A stretch of DNA of 64,000 nt from Balneolaceae bacterium UBA3186 (GCA_002364085.1 DEXK01000017.1:816-64815), one strand, 5' to 3'; positions 27,398 to 36,284 are shown, counted from the first letter of the stretch. Translations and numbers: made by a program. The notes: a model not told the origin generated them from the sequence alone.

Positions 27398-27910
27398 ATG
27401 AGCTTAGATTTAAACGAGACATTACAAGCAGTTGTAGACGGTTTATCTGAAAATTTTTCTGATAAGCTAATAGAGGTATATCAAAGTAGCGGCGACACAT
27501 TTATTAGAGTAGAAGCCGATTCAATCTTAGAAATATCTAAATATCTGAAAGAGAAACAGCATTTTGTATTCCTTTGTGATGTTTTTGGTAATGACAGATA
27601 TACCTCGGATGAACGTTTTGAGGTAGTTTATAACCTTATGAACCTGCGCACACAAACCAGAATTTTTGTAAAAGCCAGAGTAGAAGAAGAAAATCCTACA
27701 ATTGAATCCGTTTCATCTATCTGGAAGGCCGCTGGTTGGAACGAAAGAGAAGTGTACGATATGTTCGGTGTGCGATTCGAAAATCACCCTGATTTAAGAA
27801 GAATATTTATGCCTGAAGATTTCGAATACTTCCCAATGAGAAAAGAATTTCCTCTTTTAGGAATTCCGGGCTCAATAGAATTGCCGAATACAACACCAGA
27901 TACGGAGTAA
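27398..27910 (+). CDS. nuoC: NADH-quinone oxidoreductase subunit C
   Basis: A 170-residue peripheral-arm subunit (30-kDa type) with no cofactor. The conserved block is WKAAGWNEREVYDMFGVRFENHPDLRRIFMPEDF, followed by the P-M-R-K-E-F-P segment near the C-terminus (residues about 105-155). It is separate from NuoD, unlike the NuoCD fusion of E. coli. The gene is tightly packed between nuoB (1 bp) and nuoD (5 bp). Confidence 0.96.
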   Translation: MSLDLNETLQAVVDGLSENFSDKLIEVYQSSGDTFIRVEADSILEISKYLKEKQHFVFLCDVFGNDRYTSDERFEVVYNLMNLRTQTRIFVKARVEEENPTIESVSSIWKAAGWNEREVYDMFGVRFENHPDLRRIFMPEDFEYFPMRKEFPLLGIPGSIELPNTTPDTE

Positions 27911-27915
27911 GGCAT

Positions 27916-29208
27916 ATGAAAGTAACAGACATTAACAGCAGAGTTAATCCACAGTTTCAAGAGAAACATCAACGTAGTATATATAAAAGTCTAGAAGACA
28001 AGCATACTACAATTGAAGATGTGGATATAGATGATCCTCTTAATGCAAAGATGATCCTGAACATGGGTCCTCAGCATCCCGCAACTCACGGTGTACTTCG
28101 ATTGGTACTTCAACTACGTGGAGAAACCATTGAAAAAACAAAACTTGATATAGGTTATCTGCATAGAGGCGTTGAGAAAATAGCAGAGAATAAAACCTAT
28201 CAGGAGTTTATGCCATACACGGATCGTATGGATTACCTCTCTCCTTACAGCAATAACGTAGCTCTTTGTACTGCCGTTGAGAAAATAGCAAACGTAGAGG
28301 TTCCCGATCGCGCTCATTATATAAGAATGATTGGTTGTGAACTTGCACGTATTTCTTCTCACCTTCTCTGGCTAGGTACAATGGTTATGGATGCCGGTGC
28401 AATTTCTTTCTTTATCTGGACCTTCCGCGAGCGTGAAAAGATCTACGATATTATGGATCAAATTGCAGGTCACAGGTTTACAGTTTCACATTCCAGAATT
28501 GGTGGTGTTGCTAATGATTTGACAAGTGATGCATCTGCAATTATTAAAGAGTTTATAACCAAATTCCCTAAAGAACTTAAAGACTGGCATGGTTTATTAG
28601 ATAGAAACAGAATTTTCATTGACAGAAATGAAAATGTTGGTGTTCTTGAAACAGATAAGGCTTTAGATATTGGTGCAACCGGTCCTGTTCTAAGAGCTTC
28701 AGGCTTTGCAGTTGATCAAAGAATTATAGCACCATACGCAAAATACGACCAAGTAGAATTTGAAGTTCCAACTCGTTTGGAAGGTGATAATTTAGCACGA
28801 TATTTTGTTCGTATGGAAGAAATGAAAGAAAGTATTAGAATTATCCAGCAGTGTTTAGATAAAATGCCAAAAGGCCCGATCAGATCTAACAATGCTAAAC
28901 ATGCCTACCCTTCTAAAGATGAAGTTTACTATTCAATGGAAGGTATGATTCACGATTTTATGATGACTGACACAGGAATCTGTCCGCCTGAAGGAGCTGA
29001 ATGCTACCATGCAGTTGAGTCTCCAAAAGGAGAACTTGGATACTATATCCAGAGTGATGGAACAGGACACCCCTGGAGAATTAAGATTAACACTCCTTCA
29101 TTCCGAAACTTACAAGTATTAGAAAACATCCTCGATGGAGAGATGGTTGCAGATACTGTAGTTGTGATTGGTGGAGTTGACCCTGTAATGGGAGAAGCAG
29201 ATAAATAA
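27916..29208 (+). CDS. nuoD: NADH-quinone oxidoreductase subunit D
   Basis: A 430-residue subunit that forms the quinone pocket together with NuoB. The signature LNMGPQHPATHGVLRLVL begins near residue 48, with the quinone-binding His in HPATHG. DIGYLHRGVEKIAENKTY and DRMDYLSPYSNN follow. A ~45-residue N-terminal extension rich in charged residues precedes the conserved start. No obvious loss. The stop codon overlaps the nuoE start by one base. Confidence 0.97.
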   Translation: MKVTDINSRVNPQFQEKHQRSIYKSLEDKHTTIEDVDIDDPLNAKMILNMGPQHPATHGVLRLVLQLRGETIEKTKLDIGYLHRGVEKIAENKTYQEFMPYTDRMDYLSPYSNNVALCTAVEKIANVEVPDRAHYIRMIGCELARISSHLLWLGTMVMDAGAISFFIWTFREREKIYDIMDQIAGHRFTVSHSRIGGVANDLTSDASAIIKEFITKFPKELKDWHGLLDRNRIFIDRNENVGVLETDKALDIGATGPVLRASGFAVDQRIIAPYAKYDQVEFEVPTRLEGDNLARYFVRMEEMKESIRIIQQCLDKMPKGPIRSNNAKHAYPSKDEVYYSMEGMIHDFMMTDTGICPPEGAECYHAVESPKGELGYYIQSDGTGHPWRIKINTPSFRNLQVLENILDGEMVADTVVVIGGVDPVMGEADK

Positions 29209-29747
29209 TGGCGAATAACTACGAATTCACCCCGGAAGATTTAAAAGAGATTGAGACGATCAAGGCAAAGTTCCCGGAAGTTATGCCGGCAACATTACCT
29301 ACCCTTTGGGTTGCTCAAAGAAGATTTGGACATGTAGAACCAGAGGTTCAGCATTTAGTTGCTGAAACGTTAGGTTTACCGGTTTCACATGTTCACGGTG
29401 TAGCAACTTTTTATACTCAATACTACAAAGAAAAAATGGGCAAGTATGTACTAGATGTATGTACTACAACAAGTTGCCAACTTTGTGGTGGGTATGATAT
29501 GCTTCACTATCTTGAAAATAAACTTGGCATTAAAGCAGGCGAAACTACCAAAGATGGAATGTTTAGTATTCAGTCTGTGGAATGTTTAGGAGCTTGTGGC
29601 TATGCTCCAATGATGCAGATCACTAACGATGTGTATGTAAATAATCTCACTGAAGAAAAGCTTGATGAAGTTATTGAAAGCCTGAAAGCAGATAAAATGC
29701 CTGAATTTGAATCGGTAGGTATGCCGCAACACACGGAAAGGAGTTAA
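29208..29747 (+). CDS. nuoE: NADH-quinone oxidoreductase subunit E
   Basis: A 179-residue thioredoxin-like subunit binding 2Fe-2S cluster N1a. The ligand cysteines are in CTTTSCQLCGG (near residue 84-94) and SVECLGACGYAP (near 124-135). The helical N-terminal half contains the usual LWVAQRRFGHVEPE segment. It works with NuoF in the NADH-oxidising tip. Overlaps nuoD by one base and is 3 bp before nuoF. Confidence 0.97.
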   Translation: MANNYEFTPEDLKEIETIKAKFPEVMPATLPTLWVAQRRFGHVEPEVQHLVAETLGLPVSHVHGVATFYTQYYKEKMGKYVLDVCTTTSCQLCGGYDMLHYLENKLGIKAGETTKDGMFSIQSVECLGACGYAPMMQITNDVYVNNLTEEKLDEVIESLKADKMPEFESVGMPQHTERS

Positions 29748-29750
29748 GAC

Positions 29751-31034
29751 ATGTCATTCGATTGGAAATCATATACTCCAGTAATTATCCCTGACATCCC
29801 AAATCTTCATGAGATCGATGTATACACCAACAATGGTGGATATGAATCTTTAAAAAAGGTTCTATCTAATGATTGGGATCCGGAAAAAGTGATTAATGAA
29901 GTTAAAGCTGCCAACATCCGAGGACGTGGTGGCGCTGGTTTTAATGCAGGACTTAAGTGGTCTTTCATGCCGAAACCTGACGGCGGGCCAAGATATTTAG
30001 CTTGTAATGGTGATGAATCAGAGCCGGGTACTTTTAAAGACCGCAAGATCTTTGAATATAATCCTCATCTTTTCATTGAAGGAGCTCTCATTGCCGCTTA
30101 TGCAATGCAGTGTAGTGCCATTTACGTTTATATCCGTGGTGAGTACTATTCCTGGATAAAAATGATGGAAAAAGCTCTTAAAGATGCTTACGATAAAGGC
30201 TTTATAGGTAAAAACATCCTTGGTTCAGGATTTGATGTGGAATTTCATGTTACAGGCGGAGCAGGAGCTTACATCTGTGGTGAAGAAACTTCCATGCTTG
30301 AATCTTTAGAAGGAAAGCGAGGATATCCTCGTGTTAAGCCTCCATTCCCTGCTCAAAAAGGATTATGGGGACGTCCAACCACTATCAATAACATTGAAAC
30401 TCTTTCATGTGTACCATTAGTAATTAAAAATGGCGCTGATTGGTTTACAGGAATAGGTGCTGAAACTCATCCCGGACCGGTTCTCTATGGTATTTCAGGA
30501 CATGTTAACAGACCCGGAGTGTATGAACTCCCAACAGGAATGCCTATTCTCACTTTGATCGAAGAAGTTGCAGGTGGAATGAGAAACGGAAAGAAACTTA
30601 AAGGAATAATTCCCGGTGGTTCTTCCACTCCTATTCTTAGAGGTGATGCTCTTGAAGGCGTAAACATGGATGCAGATTCATTACGCGAAGCTGGTTCTAT
30701 GATGGGAACTGCAGGAATGATCGTGATGGATGAAGATACGGACATGGTTGAAATGCTATGGAGAATTTCTCATTTCTATCATCATGAATCTTGCGGTCAA
30801 TGTACTCCATGTCGTGAAGGAACAGGTTGGCTGGAAAAGATCTTGTTAAAGATCAGAAATGGAGATGGTGAGATCAGAGATCTGGAACTATTGATAGATC
30901 TTTGCTCACAGATGGAAGGAAGAACTATTTGCGCACTTGCAGATGCAGCTGCATGGCCGGTGCGTTATACTATTGACAGATTTAGAGACGAATTTGAAGC
31001 TCGGTGCAAAAAAAGTACTTATGCACTTGCTTAA
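29751..31034 (+). CDS. nuoF: NADH-quinone oxidoreductase subunit F (NADH-binding)
   Basis: A 427-residue flavoprotein that oxidises NADH. The FMN/NADH glycine-rich loops are GRGGAGFNAGLKW (near residue 57-69) and GAGAYICGEETSMLESLEGKRG (near 167-188). The N3 cluster cysteines are in ESCGQCTPCREGTGW (near 344-358) plus a later Cys in TICALA. All key positions are there. It is followed not by an immediate nuoG but by a 64-bp gap containing an inverted repeat. Confidence 0.97.
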   Translation: MSFDWKSYTPVIIPDIPNLHEIDVYTNNGGYESLKKVLSNDWDPEKVINEVKAANIRGRGGAGFNAGLKWSFMPKPDGGPRYLACNGDESEPGTFKDRKIFEYNPHLFIEGALIAAYAMQCSAIYVYIRGEYYSWIKMMEKALKDAYDKGFIGKNILGSGFDVEFHVTGGAGAYICGEETSMLESLEGKRGYPRVKPPFPAQKGLWGRPTTINNIETLSCVPLVIKNGADWFTGIGAETHPGPVLYGISGHVNRPGVYELPTGMPILTLIEEVAGGMRNGKKLKGIIPGGSSTPILRGDALEGVNMDADSLREAGSMMGTAGMIVMDEDTDMVEMLWRISHFYHHESCGQCTPCREGTGWLEKILLKIRNGDGEIRDLELLIDLCSQMEGRTICALADAAAWPVRYTIDRFRDEFEARCKKSTYALA

Positions 31035-31039
31035 TTATC

Positions 31040-31086
31040 AACCACAAAGAACACAGAGAAAAACAGCTTAGTGCCCTCTGTGGTTT
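31040..31086. repeat. Inverted repeat inserted between nuoF and nuoG
   Basis: AACCACA (31040-31046) pairs with TGTGGTT (31079-31085), with a partly matching interior (ACACAGAG and CCCTCTG). It is the only sizeable gap in an otherwise overlapping operon. The sequence has the look of dispersed 'accacaaag...ctttgtggt' palindromes seen in many genomes; a dispersed-repeat origin is an inference from this resemblance. Confidence 0.5.
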
Positions 31087-31098
31087 AAATAAGAAACT

Positions 31099-32835
31099 AT
31101 GCCAGAAATATTTATAGACGGTGAACGATACGAATTTGAGGGCAAACCAAAGTTGCTCCAGTTCATTTTAGATAATGGAAAAGAAGTACCTTTCTTCTGT
31201 TACCATCCTGAAATGAGTGCGCCTGCAAATTGTCGCCAGTGTTATGTAAAAGTTGGAACTCCTGTACAAAATCGGGAAACAGGCGAATACGAACTGGATG
31301 AAAATGGTGAACGAGTTATTCGTTGGTTCCCTAAAATGCAGACATCATGCAGTATGGAAATGACCGATGGAATGGTTGTTCATACTCAGGAAACCAGCGA
31401 GGAAGTAGCTCGTGCTCAAAAAGATACTATGGAGTTGATCCTGATCAACCATCCTCTTGATTGCCCGATCTGTGATCAAGCTGGTGAGTGCCCTCTTCAA
31501 ATTCAGACTTATAAGTACGGACCTGAAGGTTCTCGCTTTGAAGTTAAGAAAGTTCATAAGCCTAAAAGAGTTGAACTTGGACCTAGAGTAACTTTAGACG
31601 CTGAACGTTGCATCAACTGTACACGCTGTGTTAGGTTTACTGAGGAAATTTCCGGTACACATCAGCTTACAATTTCTTCTCGTGGAGATAAAAACTATCC
31701 TATTACTGCTCCCGGAATGGAATTTGATGATCCTTATTCTTTAAATACTGTGGATATTTGTCCGGTTGGAGCACTTACTTCTACCGATTTCAGGTTTAAG
31801 GCACGTGTTTGGGAAATGAATCAAACTCCAAGTATTGATATTACCGGAGGTAAAGGTACCAATGTTGATCTTTGGACTCGGGATAATTTGGTATTACGCC
31901 TTACTCCTCGTTACAATAAAAATGTAAATACACATTGGATGCCGGATGAAGCTAGACAAGCTTACCGAAAATTTAATGAGAATCGTATTTCAAGACCTTC
32001 TATTAAAGCTGATGGTGACAATCAGATCAAAACTTCTTGGAATAACGCCATAGAAACTTTTGCAGAAAAGCTTGAAAGTGTAAAACCTGCTGATGTTATG
32101 GTATTAGGTTCTGCTCACGCTTCTGTAGAAGAAAATTATTCTTTGATGAAATTATTCAGCACTTGGGGCGTAAATGATTTCCACTTCTCCCCTGATGTTA
32201 AAGATGGTTTTGGTGATAATTTCTTATTAACGGATGATCAGGCTCCAAATACAAACGGTGTTAAAGCACTAGGTTTTAATGAGATTTCAACTGATGATCT
32301 GAAAACAGCTATTAAATCAGCGAAAGTGATAGTACTACTGAATGATGAGTTAGTGGATCGTGGAGTACTTGGTTCTGAAGATCTTGAAAAACCTTTTGTG
32401 ATCTCACTTGCTACAAACGAGACGGAAACATCAAAATCAACTGATCTTGTTATACCTATTACTTGTATTGCTGAACATGCTGCAAGTTATGTAAACGTAG
32501 AAGGTAGAATTCAACGCTCGCTTCCTGCAAAAGAAACCAAATACACTCATCGCAAGATGGATCTTGAGATGTCAGAAGGTCGTTTGGATCGCTATGGAAC
32601 TAATTTCGATAACTGGGTTAACGAAGATAATAAGATTGATTGTACCCCAACTTGGGAACTCATGAACAATCTGGCAAAAAGATTAGGTTTGTCTGTTCAG
32701 TTTGGTTCATCAAGAGAAATCATGGATGAAATAGCTTCTTCTGTATCAACTTTTGAAGGCGTGAGTTTTGAACGAATGGATGATGAGAACGGAATCCAAT
32801 TAACCGGAATTACTAAAGAAGAGGTATCTGCATAA
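31099..32835 (+). CDS. nuoG: NADH-quinone oxidoreductase subunit G (short form)
   Basis: A 578-residue iron-sulfur subunit. The N-terminal 2Fe-2S ligands are in FCYHPEMSAPANCRQC (near residue 33-48) with TSCSME later. The His/Cys N5 region is NHPLDCPICDQAGECPLQ (near 117-134). The two-4Fe-4S ferredoxin-like part has RCINCTRCVRF and DICPVGAL. A molybdopterin-oxidoreductase-like domain without cofactor motifs fills residues about 240-560. At 578 residues it is far shorter than E. coli NuoG (908), through a reduced C-terminal domain rather than a break, since the frame is clean and nuoH overlaps its stop. Confidence 0.93.
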   Translation: MPEIFIDGERYEFEGKPKLLQFILDNGKEVPFFCYHPEMSAPANCRQCYVKVGTPVQNRETGEYELDENGERVIRWFPKMQTSCSMEMTDGMVVHTQETSEEVARAQKDTMELILINHPLDCPICDQAGECPLQIQTYKYGPEGSRFEVKKVHKPKRVELGPRVTLDAERCINCTRCVRFTEEISGTHQLTISSRGDKNYPITAPGMEFDDPYSLNTVDICPVGALTSTDFRFKARVWEMNQTPSIDITGGKGTNVDLWTRDNLVLRLTPRYNKNVNTHWMPDEARQAYRKFNENRISRPSIKADGDNQIKTSWNNAIETFAEKLESVKPADVMVLGSAHASVEENYSLMKLFSTWGVNDFHFSPDVKDGFGDNFLLTDDQAPNTNGVKALGFNEISTDDLKTAIKSAKVIVLLNDELVDRGVLGSEDLEKPFVISLATNETETSKSTDLVIPITCIAEHAASYVNVEGRIQRSLPAKETKYTHRKMDLEMSEGRLDRYGTNFDNWVNEDNKIDCTPTWELMNNLAKRLGLSVQFGSSREIMDEIASSVSTFEGVSFERMDDENGIQLTGITKEEVSA

Positions 32836-33860
32836 TGAATCCAGCTATTCTTGAAATCGGACCTTTGGCAATACCTGTCTGGGCAATTGTTCTCGGTGTT
32901 GGAATGATAAGTTATTTGAATTCGGCTGCCATCTTGGTTTATGCTGAGCGTAGAATTGCTGCTTTTATACAAAACCGTGTTGGACCAAATCGTGTTGGAC
33001 CTTTTGGTCTGTTACAGCCTTTGGCAGATGTACTTAAACTTCTTTTAAAAGAAGATGTAACACCTACTCACGGATACAAAAAGCTTCACGCAATCGCACC
33101 GATGATTCCGGTAATTACAGCATTGCTTTCCGTTGCAGTTATTCCTTTTGGGGCTGGATTGTATGTAACTGATATAAATGCAGCTGTTCTGTATCTACTT
33201 GCTGTGGCTTCTTTAGGAGTTTATGGTGTTACTCTTGCGGGTTGGGCTTCTAACAGTAAGTATTCTCTTCTAGGTGGATTAAGAGCAGCGGCTCAAATGA
33301 TAAGCTATGAACTGCCAATGGGTATGGCTGTAGCTTCTGTAATTTTGATGACCGGTTCTTTGAGTCTCATTGATATCGCAGAATCACAATCTATGTGGTG
33401 GAACTTCTTCGTAAACCCACTTGGAGCAATTATCTTCATAATTTGTGCATTTGCGGAATCAAACCGTACTCCTTTTGATCTAGTGGAAGCAGAACAGGAA
33501 CTAGTTGGTGGTTTTCACACCGAGTACAGCTCAATGAAATTCGGAATGTTCTTCTTGGCAGAATACATGCACGTATTCATTGGAAGTATTCTAATTACCA
33601 CTTTCTTCTTTGGAAGTTATCACCTTCCTTTAGCTGACCTTTATATACCTGCAGACATGAATATATGGTTAAAAGGCATTTTAGATGTCTCAGTATTTAC
33701 CGTGAAAGTCTGTTTCTGGTGTTTTGTATTTATTTGGGTTCGCTGGACAATTCCTCGTTTCAAATACAATCAGGTAATGAAATTGGGTTGGGCAAGATTG
33801 CTTCCTCTCAGTATCATTAACTTCATGGTGATTGCAACTATCATGTACTTCACCAACTGA
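32835..33860 (+). CDS. nuoH: NADH-quinone oxidoreductase subunit H
   Basis: A 341-residue membrane subunit with eight or more helices. It lies between the peripheral arm and the pump modules and forms part of the quinone chamber. Conserved blocks are ERRIAAFIQNRVGPNRVGPFGLLQPLADVLKL (from residue about 39) and the cytoplasmic loop AFAESNRTPFDLVEAEQELVGGFHTEYSSMKF (about 207-238) with its acidic residues. It overlaps nuoG by one base. A strong terminator follows, so nuoI and the pump subunits nuoJ-N are not in this operon. Confidence 0.96.
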   Translation: MNPAILEIGPLAIPVWAIVLGVGMISYLNSAAILVYAERRIAAFIQNRVGPNRVGPFGLLQPLADVLKLLLKEDVTPTHGYKKLHAIAPMIPVITALLSVAVIPFGAGLYVTDINAAVLYLLAVASLGVYGVTLAGWASNSKYSLLGGLRAAAQMISYELPMGMAVASVILMTGSLSLIDIAESQSMWWNFFVNPLGAIIFIICAFAESNRTPFDLVEAEQELVGGFHTEYSSMKFGMFFLAEYMHVFIGSILITTFFFGSYHLPLADLYIPADMNIWLKGILDVSVFTVKVCFWCFVFIWVRWTIPRFKYNQVMKLGWARLLPLSIINFMVIATIMYFTN

Positions 33861-33887
33861 TATTAGATATCAAATTTCGCTCTTCGT

Positions 33888-33920
33888 AACCCTGATTCTT
33901 AATTGAGTCAGGGTTTTTTT
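33888..33920 (+). terminator. Terminator of the nuoA-H operon
   Basis: AACCCTGA pairs with TCAGGGTT around a 9-nt loop and runs into seven T residues, 27 bp after the nuoH stop. Confidence 0.85.
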
Positions 33921-33949
33921 AATTACTGATTGCACTGATTTTTTTCCTT

Positions 33950-33970
33950 CTCACCTCTCACCTCTCACTT
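33950..33970. repeat. Heptanucleotide tandem repeat (CTCACCT x3)
   Basis: Three 7-bp units, CTCACCT, CTCACCT and CTCACTT, lie in the gap after the nuo operon. The same 7-bp period recurs at 1, 39067 and 45500 in this window. Confidence 0.6.
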
Positions 33971-34081
33971 AAAATATCGCATCAATTGCCTAACCCTTTC
34001 ATGTGATATATAAAATGTGAATGCATATATAGATTCGTACAAGCTTTTAAAAAGAGCTTTAAATCTTAAACGGAGCAAGTC

Positions 34082-34594
34082 ATGAAACATTCAAAATCTT
34101 TATTACCACTACTTTCAATATTATTACTAACTCAAGCATGTACTATTACAAATGAAGGACCACAAGGGCCTCCCGGAGCAGATGGTGTGCAGATTTATTC
34201 TAGTACTAGCACCATTTTTGCTGATGATTTTGATATTGTTGATGAGTTTGTATCAATCAATGAGTTTTCATGGGATATTTTAGATGAATCTACTGTGGAT
34301 GAAGGTCTCGTTCTGGGTTATATACAGTTTGAAGGAACTACTTCCTGGCATGCATTACCTTTTAGTACTCCTTTTGAAAATGATCTCGTTAATCTTAGAT
34401 ATGTTTTTGATATCAACAGTTTTGATCTTCTTTTGGAAGGTGAAGTTGCTGATAACAACCAGGTAAATGAAGACCTTTTTGATGGAGATATTTTAAGAGT
34501 AGTTGCTATTCCTCCTTCGCTCCTTTTTAAAGGTAAAGGGCTTAATTACAAAGATTATAATCAGGTTGCTGAATTCTATAATCTTGACAATTAA
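34082..34594 (+). CDS. Lipoprotein with a collagen-like GPQGPPG segment
   Basis: A 170-residue exported protein. The signal ends in the lipobox LTQAC (lipidated Cys near residue 20). A short Gly-Pro-rich stretch, EGPQGPPGADG, follows. Many Bacteroidota lipoproteins carry this short collagen-like linker right after the lipid anchor. The remaining ~135 residues are acidic with aromatic strands (FDIVDEFVSINEFSWDIL) and have no family that I recognise. Stands alone between two terminators. Surface lipoprotein, function unknown. Confidence 0.7.
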   Translation: MKHSKSLLPLLSILLLTQACTITNEGPQGPPGADGVQIYSSTSTIFADDFDIVDEFVSINEFSWDILDESTVDEGLVLGYIQFEGTTSWHALPFSTPFENDLVNLRYVFDINSFDLLLEGEVADNNQVNEDLFDGDILRVVAIPPSLLFKGKGLNYKDYNQVAEFYNLDN

Positions 34595-34601
34595 ATATGA
34601 T

Positions 34602-34632
34602 AAAGGCTATACACACTATAGCCTTTTTTTTT
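34602..34632 (+). terminator. Terminator after the collagen-like lipoprotein gene
   Basis: AAGGCTATA pairs with TATAGCCTT around a short CACAC loop and runs into nine T residues, directly after the stop codon. Confidence 0.85.
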
Positions 34633-34707
34633 ACCGGATTTGAATTTGGAATAAAAATAGATTTATAATAAACTGTTGTTTTACCACAATTAATCAATGG
34701 AGAACAC

Positions 34708-35190
34708 ATGAAATCGATATCTAAAATTTCATCTATAATCTTACTGTTTGCTGCTATTACAACCAGCACTTTTGCACAAGGAACCCCTGAAGAAGGTTCT
34801 TTAGGCATCAGATCTACTATCGGTGGGCAAACTGCTATTGAATTGCCTTATCAATTAAATGAACAACTTTCTATTGCTCCATCAATATCATTAGTTGGAG
34901 TAGAAAATACCTCTACAACTATTGGTTTTGGGATCTTACCCAGATATTACACTTCTACTAATAATGCATTAAGTACCTATTTTATGGGTAACCTTGGATT
35001 CAATAATACTTCTTTTGACACCGGAGGAAGTGCTACATTCTTTGTTCTTGGAGCAGGATATGGAGCAGAATACTTCTTCGGATCAAACTTCAGCATAAGT
35101 GCTGATGCCGGCTTAACTGCAAATATGGGTGGCGACATTACAAACACTATTAGAACCGGAGCCAGAGTTTCTGCTTCAGTTTATTTCTAG
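34708..35190 (+). CDS. Small outer-membrane beta-barrel protein
   Basis: A 160-residue exported protein. A signal peptide of about 23 residues (SIILLFAAITTSTFAQ) is followed by eight or so amphipathic strands rich in Gly, Thr and aromatic residues, for example TTIGFGILPRYY and FFVLGAGYGAEYFFG. It ends in SASVYF, with the C-terminal Phe of outer-membrane barrels. The size fits an OmpX/OmpW-like eight-strand barrel. A GGAGA segment 6 bp before ATG is one of the few clear Shine-Dalgarno sites here. Function unknown. Confidence 0.75.
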   Translation: MKSISKISSIILLFAAITTSTFAQGTPEEGSLGIRSTIGGQTAIELPYQLNEQLSIAPSISLVGVENTSTTIGFGILPRYYTSTNNALSTYFMGNLGFNNTSFDTGGSATFFVLGAGYGAEYFFGSNFSISADAGLTANMGGDITNTIRTGARVSASVYF

Positions 35191-35215
35191 ATTAGAGAAC
35201 ATTATTTTTTTTATT

Positions 35216-35244
35216 AAAGGTCATGGTTTTACATGACCTTTTTT
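35216..35244 (+). terminator. Terminator after the small barrel protein gene
   Basis: AAAGGTCATG pairs with CATGACCTTT around a 6-nt loop and continues into T residues, just before the cupin gene. Confidence 0.8.
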
Positions 35245-35257
35245 GTTTATTTGAATT

Positions 35258-35632
35258 ATGGAAAAAAAGAAAGGAATCAATCTTCTACAAAAATTTGAAC
35301 TCTTTGATGAACAATGGTCTCCTAAGATCATTGCAGAATCAAATGAACAACTCATTAAACTTGCAAAAATTGAAGGAGAATTTGTTTGGCATAATCATCA
35401 ATACGAAGATGAGGTATTTTTGATCATAAAAGGCACCCTGCTTATAAAATTCCGTGATAAAGACGTCCTATTAAATGAAGGTGATCTTTATGTAGTCCCT
35501 AAAGGAGTAGATCACTTTCCTATTGCTGAAAAAGAATGCTGGGTAATGTTGATAGAACCTAAAGGAACTAAACATACAGGTGAGACTGATTTTGAACTTT
35601 CTGTTGACGAAGAAGATCAGAATTGGATCTAA
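35258..35632 (+). CDS. Cupin-domain protein
   Basis: A 124-residue single-domain cupin. The first metal motif region is GEFVWHNHQYEDEVFLIIKG (about residues 46-65), with His-x-His and Glu ligands. The second is LYVVPKGVDHFPIAEKECWVM (about 82-102), with the later His. The protein has no export signal. Small cupins of this kind are often sugar-isomerase-like or of unknown role, and the ligand is not deducible. It lies 4 bp before the next gene, so the two probably form a small operon. Confidence 0.85.
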   Translation: MEKKKGINLLQKFELFDEQWSPKIIAESNEQLIKLAKIEGEFVWHNHQYEDEVFLIIKGTLLIKFRDKDVLLNEGDLYVVPKGVDHFPIAEKECWVMLIEPKGTKHTGETDFELSVDEEDQNWI

Positions 35633-35636
35633 ATAT

Positions 35637-36284
35637 ATGAAAACAAAAAAAATTCGGGGTTTCAAACAGATACTTCATCAAATTCAGGAATGGAGATCAC
35701 AAATCATAGATTTAGATCTGGATGTTGTTCGCTCAAATCAAAGAGATTATGCTAAAATTTGGGTTCCTCCATACAGCTATCTCGCAATAGGAAATTCTAC
35801 CTACCCAGAGCCAAAAGGACAAACACGAAAAGAAATCCTGGAAGTCTTGCTGGATACTTATGATAGCTGGAAAACATCTCTGGATACTTTAGATGAGCCC
35901 TATTATTTGAAAATATGGCTTTATGATCAGCGTTTCTCTCAATCACAGGTAGTATGTGGTATTAAGAGTTTTTTGGACTTTTATGAAAACACCTTTTATA
36001 AACCTGAGGATCAGAAAAAAATCGATCCTGCAAATTATGGAAAATTGGGTAATAGAATTCAATCACTTGAATGGGAATATGCTTGGGATGAAGAACATTT
36101 CGATGACACATCTATTGGCGAGATTGATCACTATGTTACGGAAAAAGACTTTTATGAAACGAGAAGATGGTTTAAAGAGCGCTTAAAAAAACCACATCGT
36201 AAAATCAAAAATCCTGATCCGGATAGTGATATTAAAGAATACTATTCATTCCGACATGGTACTGTATGGATCGGAGGAGAATAG
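35637..36284 (+). CDS. Hypothetical cytoplasmic protein
   Basis: A 215-residue protein, starting at ATG 35637 (an in-frame upstream start at 35580 would lie inside the cupin gene and is less likely). It is rich in Trp, Tyr and charged residues, with no signal or membrane segment. A PPYSYLAIGNSTYPEPKGQ segment and a C-terminal FRHGTVWIGGE stand out, but I recognise no family. Placement 4 bp after the cupin gene suggests joint expression. Coding character (no breaks, normal base composition) is good, function open. Confidence 0.65.
   Translation: MKTKKIRGFKQILHQIQEWRSQIIDLDLDVVRSNQRDYAKIWVPPYSYLAIGNSTYPEPKGQTRKEILEVLLDTYDSWKTSLDTLDEPYYLKIWLYDQRFSQSQVVCGIKSFLDFYENTFYKPEDQKKIDPANYGKLGNRIQSLEWEYAWDEEHFDDTSIGEIDHYVTEKDFYETRRWFKERLKKPHRKIKNPDPDSDIKEYYSFRHGTVWIGGE

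Noticed and set aside
31099..32835. nuoG as a truncated gene, being much shorter than E. coli NuoG.
   Set aside because: All Fe-S motifs are present, the frame is clean and nuoH overlaps its stop; short forms with a reduced C-terminal domain are known.
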